DNA of 13,427 nucleotides from an uncultured Clostridia bacterium (lineage in GTDB: Bacteria; Bacillota; Clostridia; Christensenellales; CAG-917), in the NCBI GenBank assembly GCA_947589635.1, contig CANQCC010000027.1, forward strand, positions 1 through 13,427, read 5' to 3'. A model generated the notes under the pieces. It was not told the origin of the DNA. It ran no database searches and worked only from the letters and a program-made list of their open reading frames with translations. The translations under genes were made by a program, and so were the position numbers. Shown here piece after piece: positions 1 to 6,423 of the stretch (within the stretch, counting starts at the first letter, position 1; each line of letters starts with the position of its first letter).

Positions 1-192
1 TGCAATGGGATTGTTGAAAAACGTCTGCAACAGAAAGCCCGAGATCGAAAGCGCTCCGCCGAGCAGCAGCGCCGCAAGCGCCACAAGCTCTATCAGCATG
101 ACCCACCAACGCTTTTTTATGGTTTCGCGAGCGTCCGCGGCAAATTTTTTGAATTTTTCCTTACTTAAATTTTCCTTTGAAAAGAGTGCCAT
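1..192 (-). CDS. Membrane protein of unknown function (N-terminal 64 residues only)
   Basis: I do not recognise the family. The frame opens at an ATG (190-192) only 2 nt after the sepF stop and stays open to the window edge, so the C-terminus is missing. The visible part has a lysine-rich cytoplasmic start (MALFSKENLSKEKFKKF), then about 12 polar residues, RWW at the membrane boundary and one hydrophobic helix at about residues 31-55 (LIELVALAALLLGG...). The close coupling to sepF suggests translation from the same mRNA. No good Shine-Dalgarno is visible, so it may rely on translational coupling. In many Firmicutes the gene after sepF is the membrane protein YlmG/YggT, but this N-terminus does not look like YggT and I do not assign it. 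Confidence 0.7.
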   Translation of the reverse strand, partial: MALFSKENLSKEKFKKFAADARETIKKRWWVMLIELVALAALLLGGALSISGFLLQTFFNNPIA

Positions 193-194
193 TC

Positions 195-650
195 TCAATT
201 ATTGCCTATCTTTGGGGCGGTTATCGTGACTCCCGCCGGGACAAACAGAAACATATTGTTTCTCAGTTGCTTAACGCTGCCGCCAAGCGCATAAATAGCG
301 CCGCTTAAAAAGTCGAGTATTCTGAATACGGACTGCTGGTTGAGGTTGGAAAAGTCGACGATCACCTGCTCGCGCATCCTCAGGCGATCGATGAGGTTCT
401 GCACGTCCTGATATGTGCGCGGATAGCTTATCGCGACGCTGCTTCCTCCCCCGCCGTACATCGGCACACTTTGCGGTTGATATCCGCCTGCGGGGCGATA
501 ATCGCTTTGATATCCGCTTTGTTGTCCGCTCGCCCGACGATCTCCGCCGCGGGGAAAATCGGAATATGCGCGGGAGGAGTCGTACCCTCCTCTTGCGTCG
601 CCGAAGCCTCTTCCGCCGTCTCTGTTGTCAAAAAAGTTTCTGTCTGCCAT
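195..650 (-). CDS. sepF: Cell division protein SepF
   Basis: SepF binds FtsZ, bundles its polymers and helps anchor the Z-ring to the membrane. The conserved C-terminal SepF domain is clear at about residues 76-146: a YQDVQNLIDRLRMREQVIVD region, then RILDFLSGAIYALGG and the strand FLFVPAGVTI. The length (151 aa) is normal for the family. Residues 9-70 are a low-complexity linker rich in Gly, Arg, Tyr, Ser and Gln. The start is supported by an AAGGTGG site 5 nt upstream of the ATG, and no in-frame start lies further upstream. The usual amphipathic membrane-targeting helix of SepF is not apparent: the N-terminus is MADRNFFDNRDGG, polar and charged. The gene begins 10 nt after yggS, in the common yggS-sepF order, and is followed by a membrane protein. 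The family call is firm; how this SepF reaches the membrane is open. Confidence 0.95.
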   Translation of the reverse strand: MADRNFFDNRDGGRGFGDARGGYDSSRAYSDFPRGGDRRASGQQSGYQSDYRPAGGYQPQSVPMYGGGGSSVAISYPRTYQDVQNLIDRLRMREQVIVDFSNLNQQSVFRILDFLSGAIYALGGSVKQLRNNMFLFVPAGVTITAPKIGNN

Positions 651-660
651 ATTGCCACCT

Positions 661-1329
661 TTATTTTGTCGCGTTGTAAATTTGTCTTTCTCCGAAAATT
701 GCCCTGCCTATGCGGAGCATGTTCGCGCCGTTTGCAAGCGCTATCTCAAAGTCGTCGGACATCCCTGCCGACAGATACTTGATATCCGCCCGCGCGGTCT
801 CTCTTTTAAGGGCCTCGAAAAGTCCGTACAATTTTTTGTAGAGCGCGTCGAGTTCTGCATGATCCAAGCCCCTTGGCATGACCGCCATAAGCCCGCAAAG
901 CCTTATGTTGTTAAACTCCGCAAGCGAGTCGGCAAACGAAATCAAGTCCCGCGGGGATACGCCGCCCTTGCTGAGTTCCTCGCCGACGTTCACCTCTATA
1001 AGGCAGTCCGTCGTAAGTCCCGCCGCCGCCGAGCGACGATCGATCTCGACGGCAAGCTCCCGCCTGTCGAGAGAGTGGATAAGCGACGCTCTTCCCACGA
1101 CGTATTTGACCTTATTCGTCTGCAGCCTGCCGATCATGTGCCACTCTAAGTAAGGGTCGTACTTGTCGACTAGCTCCTGCGCGCGGTTTTCTCCCATGAT
1201 GACGTCGGGCGCGTAGGCGTGAAGTTCGGATATGGTCTCCGGCGTCCTTGTCTTTGTGGCGGCGACAAGTTTTGCTCCCGCCGCAGAGGCAAGTTCCCTT
1301 ATCCTGTCGAGCGCCTCAAAATAGATCAT
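661..1329 (-). CDS. yggS: YggS/PROSC-family pyridoxal phosphate homeostasis protein
   Basis: This family has an alanine-racemase-like TIM-barrel fold. It binds PLP without known catalysis and buffers cytoplasmic PLP and amino-acid pools. Recognised motifs, in order: LVAATKT with the presumed PLP lysine at Lys26, GENRAQE (46-52), WHMIGRLQTNKVK (63-75), IHSLDR, LIEVNVG, GLMAVMP and the C-terminal LSAGMSDDFEIALANGANM followed by LRIGRAIFG. The length of 222 aa is slightly short at the N-terminus but within family range. The ATG overlaps the stop of the galactosidase gene by 4 nt (ATGA), so translation is probably coupled; a GAGG lies about 13 nt upstream. The position just before sepF is the common Gram-positive arrangement and supports the call. 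Confidence 0.95.
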   Translation of the reverse strand: MIYFEALDRIRELASAAGAKLVAATKTRTPETISELHAYAPDVIMGENRAQELVDKYDPYLEWHMIGRLQTNKVKYVVGRASLIHSLDRRELAVEIDRRSAAAGLTTDCLIEVNVGEELSKGGVSPRDLISFADSLAEFNNIRLCGLMAVMPRGLDHAELDALYKKLYGLFEALKRETARADIKYLSAGMSDDFEIALANGANMLRIGRAIFGERQIYNATK

Positions 1330-3023
1330 TTTACGATCTTTTCCTCGTTTTTGCCGCTTACTGTGTTGAAAGTCAGCGAGCGCTTCTCACCGTCAAGCTG
1401 ATAGTCTATACGGATGACGTCCTGATTGATGTATTCCGCGCCGAGCACCTTGCCGCTAAAAGGCTCGTAGCTTTCAAGCAGCAGCGCAAGCATATCCTCG
1501 CCATATTCTCCCACGTCGTCGCTCACAAACAGCACGCTGCCAAACATGTTGTTTATCTTTGCAAGCAGCTTCTTCTGTTCAAGCGTATATTTCGCGGGTT
1601 TTACGCCGCCGTCGCGCAGGAAGAATACGTCGGGATCGTTTGCGAATATCCTGCCGTTGAGATGACGACGGAAAATGGCGTTGTTCATGGAATTGCGCGT
1701 GGAGATAATCTCCTGATTTGTAAGTTTGACATAGAATTTGTCCTTGAAGCTGGTCTCGGCGTCCGGCCCTATGCGGCAGGCGTCCACGACTCCGAACGCG
1801 GGGCCGAGAGGCACGCCGCAGCCGAGGATAAGTTTATCCCTGCAGCATTCGCGCAAGAAGTCCATCGCCTCGCACATGAGCTGTCCGCGCGTCTTGCCGT
1901 TTCTCGGATATATCGCCGCGCTGTACAAAAAGTCGAGCTTTACCATATCGAAGCCCCACTCGTCGAAAACGCGACGGAAAAGATCGCGGATATATTCCTT
2001 GACCTCGTCAAGTTCGAAGTCAAGCGCATAGAAGCCTCCCCAGGCGATGCCGCTCGCAATGGGTTTGCCCTTGGCGTCGCGGATGAGCCATTCGGGATGT
2101 TTCTTTATTATCTCCGCCTTAAGCTCCGCGGCGAAGGGAGCAAGCCACAATCCCGCCTTCAGCCCCTGCGTGTGTATCTTTTCCACAATAGGCATAAGCC
2201 CGTTGGGGAATTTTTCGGAGTCGAGCGTCCAATCGCCCACTTTAGTCTCGTAGCCGTCGTCGATCTGGAAGATGTTTGCTACGCCGTCCGCCCTCTTGAG
2301 GTTCTCGAGGTCGCGAAGGATTATCTTTTCGTCGATGTCCTGATAGTAGTTGTACCAGGAGGTATAGCCCGCAAAGTGTTGCACTCTGCCCGTGCTCTTG
2401 CGCGGATAGGCGGCAAAATATGCGTCGAAGGCGGCGTCATATCCGCCGACATACTCCATAAAGTCAAACAGCTCGTACTCGCCCGAGAGGTTAAGCCCGT
2501 CCACGTCCTTCAGCGCGGCGAAAACGTTTTCATGCAGGTCCGCGTAAAACACCGTATAGCCCGTCCTCTCGTTGAGAGAGCCGAACAGATCCACCTTGGC
2601 GCCGTTTCTGATGTACGTGTATGTGAAGCTGTGATAGAGGTCTCGACCGTATTGCGTGAAATGATAGTCTCCGCTTGCGCCCGCGTACTTGCGCGCAAGA
2701 GGTATCATGTTGCAGATCGCCGCAAGTCCGTGCTGCTGCTCGCCGTGTTTATACTCGCGCGAAGTCGTCCAGGACTGGAAACCGTTGACGTAGACCGCGT
2801 CGCCGTTTTCAAAATACCTGTCGTATATGAGCTCCGCAAGCGTAAGTTCCACCTCTTTGTCCGAGCGTATCGTCATGTGGATCCTGCCATCGCCGCCGTC
2901 CTCGCGCACGGACACTATGCCGTCGCTGTAACCGTCGCCAAGCCTTACGCCGTCGATGGAGAGCGAGCTCTCCTTACCCTCGCACTTGTAGGCAAGTTTA
3001 AGTGTAAATTCTTTAAGATTCAT
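1326..3023 (-). CDS. Glycoside hydrolase family 36 alpha-galactosidase (predicted cytoplasmic)
   Basis: The predicted role is release of alpha-linked galactose from oligosaccharides such as melibiose or raffinose. The protein has 565 aa and no signal peptide, so imported substrates are likely. Residues 1 to about 210 form a beta-rich N-terminal region; the rest is the GH36 catalytic barrel. Motifs: QIDDGY (253-258), GLWLAPF (291-297), VKLDF (361-365) with Asp364 as the expected nucleophile, GCGVPLGPAFGVVDACRIG (401-419) and then PD with Asp421 as the likely acid/base, and ANDPD (461-465). The start is the ATG at 3021-3023, preceded by GGAGAGGGG 5 nt upstream; a GTG 21 nt further up lies before this site and is rejected. 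It is the first gene after a sigma-A promoter, ahead of yggS and sepF. The enzyme class is firm; the exact substrate is not, since other GH36 members act on N-acetylgalactosaminides. Confidence 0.9.
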   Translation of the reverse strand: MNLKEFTLKLAYKCEGKESSLSIDGVRLGDGYSDGIVSVREDGGDGRIHMTIRSDKEVELTLAELIYDRYFENGDAVYVNGFQSWTTSREYKHGEQQHGLAAICNMIPLARKYAGASGDYHFTQYGRDLYHSFTYTYIRNGAKVDLFGSLNERTGYTVFYADLHENVFAALKDVDGLNLSGEYELFDFMEYVGGYDAAFDAYFAAYPRKSTGRVQHFAGYTSWYNYYQDIDEKIILRDLENLKRADGVANIFQIDDGYETKVGDWTLDSEKFPNGLMPIVEKIHTQGLKAGLWLAPFAAELKAEIIKKHPEWLIRDAKGKPIASGIAWGGFYALDFELDEVKEYIRDLFRRVFDEWGFDMVKLDFLYSAAIYPRNGKTRGQLMCEAMDFLRECCRDKLILGCGVPLGPAFGVVDACRIGPDAETSFKDKFYVKLTNQEIISTRNSMNNAIFRRHLNGRIFANDPDVFFLRDGGVKPAKYTLEQKKLLAKINNMFGSVLFVSDDVGEYGEDMLALLLESYEPFSGKVLGAEYINQDVIRIDYQLDGEKRSLTFNTVSGKNEEKIVK

Positions 3024-3072
3024 AATATCCCCTCTCCGCGGCACGCCGTCGCGTATTATTTATAGATAATTT

Positions 3073-3101
3073 ATTATATAACATAAACTTGCGCTTGTAA
3101 A
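3073..3101 (-). promoter_or_regulatory. Sigma-A promoter of the galactosidase-yggS-sepF operon
   Basis: On the minus strand TTTACA (3096-3101) and TATAAT (3073-3078) are separated by exactly 17 nt. The expected transcription start near 3066 gives a leader of about 43 nt that carries the GGAGAGGGG ribosome binding site of the galactosidase gene. Confidence 0.85.
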
Positions 3102-3296
3102 TAGCAAAAACGCAATTTTAGGCCGCTACTCCGCCATTTTGGGCTTGATTTTTGCAATTTGAGAGGAAAAATCAATAAAATCCGCATGGAATCGGCATAA
3201 GATACGCTTCATGCGCTGCGGCAAGCAAAAATTTGTTGCGCTGAAAGGAATATCTTTTCATGTTATATTCACAGATAAAGCGCGGAAAGGCGACAT

Positions 3297-3323
3297 AAAA
3301 GCGCGCCCGCGGACGCGCTTTTT
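3297..3323 (-). terminator. Rho-independent terminator downstream of ssb
   Basis: The stem is 9 bp and perfect: AAAAGCGCG at 3297-3305 pairs with CGCGCTTTT at 3314-3322 across an 8-nt loop. Read on the minus strand, the GC-rich stem ends in TTTTA, about 150 nt after the ssb stop. It is symmetric enough to work on the plus strand too, but no plus-strand gene precedes it. Confidence 0.75.
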
Positions 3324-3470
3324 CGATATGTCATAAAAATTTCCGATTGTCACGAGTTATATGCGATTATGCTTGTTGTAAGAAGAGTTTCGGCGTCCCT
3401 TCGCGCAGATATACATTTGCCAATCGCCGCAATGCCCCGCTTGTCGCGAATAATGTACGCCTATACTCGT

Positions 3471-4277
3471 CTATTGCTCGTCGTCGGGAAGAGTTTCATC
3501 GGACGCGGGAAGCTCGTCGCCGGGCTCGACCGTGGTCGGCGCATAGAAATTTGCGCCGTCATGGCGTTCTCCCTCGCGCCGGAAGCCGCGATATTCCCCA
3601 TCGTACGCATGCGAATAGCCTCTCCCAGCAGATTCATACGGATATGAAGACCTGTTGTTTCTGTCCCCTTCAAGTTCGAGCTTGGATATGGACACTTCGT
3701 ACGCCGTTCTTTCTTCCACGACGCCGTCTTCAAGCTGTTTTTGATACACGCGGGACTGGATCCTACCCACGAGGCGCACTTTGCTTCCCACCTCGAAGCC
3801 GCCCGCATATCTCGCGTTTCTGCCCCAGGCGATCGCCGGGATATAGTCCGACTTGTTGTAGGCGCGGTTGACGGCGATAAGCAGGTCCGCTATCTCGCGC
3901 TTGAACGGGGTCTGCCTGTAGACGGGAGGTTTGCAGACATAGCCCTCTATCTCTATACAGTTAGGGTCGTCCTCGTCGGGAGGCGCAAGTTCTCTGACGA
4001 AAACTCTCAGCACAAGTTTGCTTTTGTCCCCGACAAGTTTGTTGTAACTTCTGAATTGTCCGATAACTCCGAGGGTAGCTCCCACCGAAAGGTCGGCGCC
4101 CTCCATAAGTCTTTCGGATATAGTGACCGGGATCAGGTCGTCCTGTCCGCTCAGGCGTTTTACGGCGAGCGTAAGGTCGTAAAAGCCCTCCCCCATCATC
4201 TCGTGAGAAAATTCGGGTTCGCTTACTATCTTCCCCGTAAGGAACACCTTATTGTTCTGCATCTGTTCGTAGCTCAT
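3471..4277 (-). CDS. Single-stranded DNA-binding protein with two OB folds
   Basis: The protein binds single-stranded DNA in replication or repair. At 268 aa it is longer than a typical SSB (about 150-180 aa) because it carries two OB-fold-like domains. The first spans about residues 8-97 (NNKVFLTGKIVSEPEFSH, then FYDLTLAVKRLSG) and the second about 106-205 (NCIEIEGYVCKPPVYRQ, IADLLIAVNRAYNKSDYIP, AIAWGRNARYAGGFEVGSKV, RLVGRIQSRVYQ). The second is the closer match to standard SSB. Residues 206-268 are a disordered Gly/Tyr/Arg then acidic tail ending in ETLPDDEQ, not the classic DDDIPF tip. The start is supported by GGAGGA 3 nt upstream and by a GNRA hairpin just before it. It lies 72 nt after a deacetylase gene on the same strand, with no rpsF or rpsR next to it, so it is probably not the housekeeping rpsF-ssb-rpsR copy. 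An accessory SSB is my inference. Confidence 0.85.
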   Translation of the reverse strand: MSYEQMQNNKVFLTGKIVSEPEFSHEMMGEGFYDLTLAVKRLSGQDDLIPVTISERLMEGADLSVGATLGVIGQFRSYNKLVGDKSKLVLRVFVRELAPPDEDDPNCIEIEGYVCKPPVYRQTPFKREIADLLIAVNRAYNKSDYIPAIAWGRNARYAGGFEVGSKVRLVGRIQSRVYQKQLEDGVVEERTAYEVSISKLELEGDRNNRSSYPYESAGRGYSHAYDGEYRGFRREGERHDGANFYAPTTVEPGDELPASDETLPDDEQ

Positions 4278-4287
4278 CTGTCCTCCG

Positions 4288-4305
4288 TTAAGCCTTGCGG
4301 CTTAA
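4288..4305 (-). promoter_or_regulatory. GNRA-capped hairpin beside the ssb ribosome binding site
   Basis: On the minus strand the mRNA contains TTAAGCC-GCAA-GGCTTAA, a perfect 7-bp stem closed by a GCAA (GNRA) tetraloop. It ends about 2 nt before the CGGAGGA ribosome binding site of the ssb gene. It could tune translation or mRNA stability; there is no U-tract, so it is not a terminator. Confidence 0.5.
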
Positions 4306-4349
4306 ATCAAATAGGTTTTATTGGGGCGTCGCCCTCATTTGACATCCGC

Positions 4350-5120
4350 TCATGCGGATCTGTGTTGTATTCCGTTGTTATCCACACTGTAGCCCTCCGT
4401 CATTACAAGCTGACTGAGCGCTACAAACCTGAATCCGTTAGCCTTAAGTCCCGTAAGCACCATCGGCAGCGCGTCAAGCACGTGGTCGGAGTTGTTGTGA
4501 AACAGCACTATATCCCCGCTTTTCGCCTTTGGCACCACTCTTTCGTAGATCTGCTTTGCGCTCAGGCCCTTCCAGTCGAGGCTGTCTATGGACCACTGCA
4601 CCTCGACCATATCCATCGCCTCCACCGCGGAGACAAGCCTGTCGCTGTAGTCCCCGAAAGGCGCCCTGAAATATTTTGGAGTTATGCCTGTAAGTTCCCT
4701 CACGCGGTCGTTTACGTACTCTATCTCCGCCCTCATCTCGCCGTCGCTGAGTTTTGGCATGTTCAGGTGATTGCGGGAGTGGTTGCCTATCTCAAAGCCC
4801 GCCTCGGCGATCGCCTTTGTCTCCTCCTCGAACTTATCTATCCAGAATCCGACGAGGAAAAACGTGCCCTTCGCGTCAAACGACGCCATTATGTCCAATA
4901 TTCCTTGCGTCTTGTCCGCGCCCCACGCCGCGTCGAAGGTCAGCGCGATCACCTTGTCCTCGCCCTCCACGGACACGCCGTAGACCGGGATCTTGCGGGA
5001 GGTCTTCCCAAAGAACACCGCCGCCGTGGACGTCGCCGCAAGCGCGCTTATCACGACGAGTGTCGCGGTAAGAAACGCGGCTATGCTTACAAGAGTTTTA
5101 CGCTTCAGCGTCAGGAACAT
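4350..5120 (-). CDS. PdaB-like polysaccharide deacetylase (NodB domain), membrane-anchored
   Basis: NodB-family enzymes remove acetyl groups from glycans. This one (256 aa, matching the usual length of sporulation protein PdaB) has an N-terminal membrane anchor or signal at about residues 9-36 and a NodB domain from about 56 to 240 that would face outside. Motifs: TFDAAWG (61-67, Asp63 the expected catalytic base), NHSRNH (113-118, metal ligands His114 and His118), RAPFG (152-156), WSIDSLDW (176-183) and IVLFHNN (204-210, His208). The second Asp of the classic TFDD motif is replaced by Ala64. B. subtilis PdaB also departs here (TFDISWG), which points to the PdaB subgroup. The start has GAGGTG 5 nt upstream. 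A 6-bp stem surrounds the stop codon (4344-4359) but has no U-run, so read-through into ssb is possible. The gene suggests an endospore former. Confidence 0.88.
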   Translation of the reverse strand: MFLTLKRKTLVSIAAFLTATLVVISALAATSTAAVFFGKTSRKIPVYGVSVEGEDKVIALTFDAAWGADKTQGILDIMASFDAKGTFFLVGFWIDKFEEETKAIAEAGFEIGNHSRNHLNMPKLSDGEMRAEIEYVNDRVRELTGITPKYFRAPFGDYSDRLVSAVEAMDMVEVQWSIDSLDWKGLSAKQIYERVVPKAKSGDIVLFHNNSDHVLDALPMVLTGLKANGFRFVALSQLVMTEGYSVDNNGIQHRSA

Positions 5121-5132
5121 CTCTACACCTCA

Positions 5133-5140
5133 ATTATACC
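5133..5140 (-). promoter_or_regulatory. Extended -10 element upstream of the deacetylase gene
   Basis: The minus strand reads TGGTATAAT (TATAAT at 5133-5138), which fits the TGnTATAAT extended -10 form. No good -35 lies 16-18 nt upstream; a TTGACG starts only 13 nt before the TATAAT. The start point would fall inside or next to the GAGGTG site, giving a leader of very few nucleotides, so the true promoter may lie elsewhere (for example a sporulation sigma factor site I cannot identify). Confidence 0.4.
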
Positions 5141-5289
5141 ACCGTCGTCAAGAGTATTTTGACAAATTTTGCAAAATGAAGGCGACTTCGGTCATTTGAA
5201 TACGCGGGCGAGCCGCATATCCCACTGAGGAAATTTATTCATGAGCGAGCGATTTTATGAGCGAGTATTTTTTTTCAAACTTTCCGGGT

Positions 5290-5318
5290 TTGACTTTATG
5301 GGATGTAAGGCGTATAAT
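5290..5318 (+). promoter_or_regulatory. Strong sigma-A promoter giving a leaderless or near-leaderless mRNA
   Basis: TTGACT (5290-5295) and TATAAT (5313-5318) are separated by 17 nt. The expected start point is about 5325, directly next to the ATG at 5326-5328 of the membrane-protein gene. Confidence 0.75.
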
Positions 5319-5325
5319 TTATCTT

Positions 5326-6201
5326 ATGAAACGTATTCCGACAAAAGAGAACGGATTTTTCAAGCGCCTTGTCATCAACATTCCTTTTGTGTTGATAGTC
5401 GCGCTTATTGTCGCGTGCTTTTTTGCGGCTGCAACTTTGGTATTTTACGGCATAGTGTGTACCGTGGCATTCAAATCCGCCATGATATGCCTCATTTTGC
5501 TTGGCGCGGCGTTTATTCTTGCCGCGGCGGGATTGGGACTTATCCTGGGGTTCAAAGCGTACTATAAATTTTACGACCGCGTGATGGGTTGGCAGTACGT
5601 CGACACCGCCCATAAAGAGGAAGAGACTCCGACCTCTTCGGTAGTCTCCGACAAAAAGCCCATCTCCTCATACTTCACCCTGTCCAACATATCCCTCGCA
5701 ATACTCGCCGTGGGCGCCGTGCTTACGATAATTTCCGCCGCGCTCGGCAGTATAAACCGCGAAAATTGGGTCAAGGCGATAGGTCCTTACAGGGAGGCGC
5801 ACGGCTACTATGAAGACGTGCACCGCCTTCTGCCCGAATATCAGATAGAAAATATCGCCACGCACAAATGCACTCTGACGACGATAAACATCGACTTCAA
5901 CGGCAAGCAGGCGGTCATTATCTACACGACGGAGCAGGAGCGCCTCGGCAAAGTGAGCGTCGTCGCGTATACCGCGTTTGAAGGACAGCTGTCGTTTTCG
6001 ATTTCAAAGGATCTGACTACCCTGTCTCTTGTCGAAAGTCCCCCTCCCGATCGCAGGAAAACGACGCTTGACAAGTTGCTTTTCTTTGCCGACGACATTC
6101 TCAAGACCATTCCTTCCGAAAATCAGGTGCTCATCTACGTGCCCGAAAACTTCAAGGACGACATTAAGATAGTCGGCGACTATATCGTCGCAAAAGATTG
6201 A
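5326..6201 (+). CDS. Three-helix membrane protein with extracytoplasmic beta-rich domain, unknown function
   Basis: I do not recognise a named family. From the ATG at 5326 the product is 291 aa. It has a basic N-terminus (MKRIPTKENGFFKR), hydrophobic helices at about 15-42, 48-76 and 119-141, a polar stretch with HKEEE at 96-100, and a soluble C-terminal region (142-291) with alternating beta-type sequence such as LTTINIDFNGKQAVIIYT and QVLIYVPENFKDDIKIVGDY. That C-terminal pattern is loosely like the start of DUF4097-type adhesin-like beta domains, cut short; this is a weak resemblance. The frame extends upstream to ATGs at 5257 and beyond, but a sigma-A promoter lies inside that extension, so I start at 5326. 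No Shine-Dalgarno precedes this ATG. The gene stands alone, divergent from the deacetylase, and ends in an intrinsic terminator. Confidence 0.8.
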   Translation: MKRIPTKENGFFKRLVINIPFVLIVALIVACFFAAATLVFYGIVCTVAFKSAMICLILLGAAFILAAAGLGLILGFKAYYKFYDRVMGWQYVDTAHKEEETPTSSVVSDKKPISSYFTLSNISLAILAVGAVLTIISAALGSINRENWVKAIGPYREAHGYYEDVHRLLPEYQIENIATHKCTLTTINIDFNGKQAVIIYTTEQERLGKVSVVAYTAFEGQLSFSISKDLTTLSLVESPPPDRRKTTLDKLLFFADDILKTIPSENQVLIYVPENFKDDIKIVGDYIVAKD

Positions 6202-6269
6202 TAGCGTAAACAATATATCATTCGCGCAAAAAAATATCAAGCGAAATGCAAGATACGTCGACTTTTAAG

Positions 6270-6298
6270 AAAAGACGGGGTTTTGACCCCGACTTTTT
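6270..6298 (+). terminator. Rho-independent terminator after the membrane-protein gene
   Basis: The stem AAAAGACGGGG / CCCCGACTTTTT has a single A-A mismatch and a TTTTGA loop, and is followed by a run of five T. It lies about 70 nt after the gene stop. The A-tract on the other side lets it also act on the minus strand, about 125 nt past the ddl stop, so it may close both convergent units. The rest of 6202-6423 shows nothing else I can support. Confidence 0.85.
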
Positions 6299-6423
6299 AA
6301 TGTTTATGCGTTTAGAATATCGAAAATTAAAGGGCGTGCAAATTTCATAATCTCGAAACTCCGACGATTTGCAAGACTGGGATACTATTTTTTAGGCGGG
6401 CGACGTCCCGACTTCGGTACATA

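Larger units (their letters stand above)
3024..3470. other. Non-coding stretch between the galactosidase and ssb genes
   Basis: No convincing gene is seen on either strand. The region contains the promoter at 3073-3101, a 9-bp perfect AT-rich inverted repeat (TTGATTTTT at 3145-3153 and AAAAATCAA at 3167-3175) lying 44-74 nt upstream of the -35 box, and the terminator at 3297-3323. The inverted repeat is placed where a regulator of the galactosidase promoter could bind, but it is short and AT-rich and could be chance. I see nothing of note in 3324-3470, the 3' trailer of ssb. Confidence 0.6.

Noticed and set aside
1248..3065. 605-codon open frame on the plus strand opposite the galactosidase and the start of yggS
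   Set aside because: It is a shadow: the opposite strand encodes a complete GH36 with all catalytic motifs, and this frame shows no recognisable domain or ribosome binding site.
3175..3261. 28-residue minus-strand small ORF (MKRYSFQRNKFLLAAAHEAY...)
   Set aside because: No ribosome binding site, no promoter of its own, and a length expected by chance.
4323..4359. Two small GC-rich stems after the deacetylase stop as a terminator
   Set aside because: Neither is followed by a T-run on the minus strand; the first stem has the stop codon in its loop.
3741..5162. 473-codon open frame on the plus strand opposite ssb and the deacetylase
   Set aside because: Both minus-strand genes are clearly real; this frame runs across their boundary and has no family features.
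5241..5567. Alternative plus-strand frame starting at 5241 with a GAGG about 11 nt upstream
   Set aside because: It overlaps the membrane-protein gene in another frame, lacks its coherent hydrophobic helices, and contains the promoter of that gene.
6390..6412. GGCGGGCGACGTCCCG as a terminator stem for ddl
   Set aside because: Only 4 bp pair around a 6-nt loop, and no T-run follows in a useful orientation; the terminator at 6270-6298 is a better candidate.
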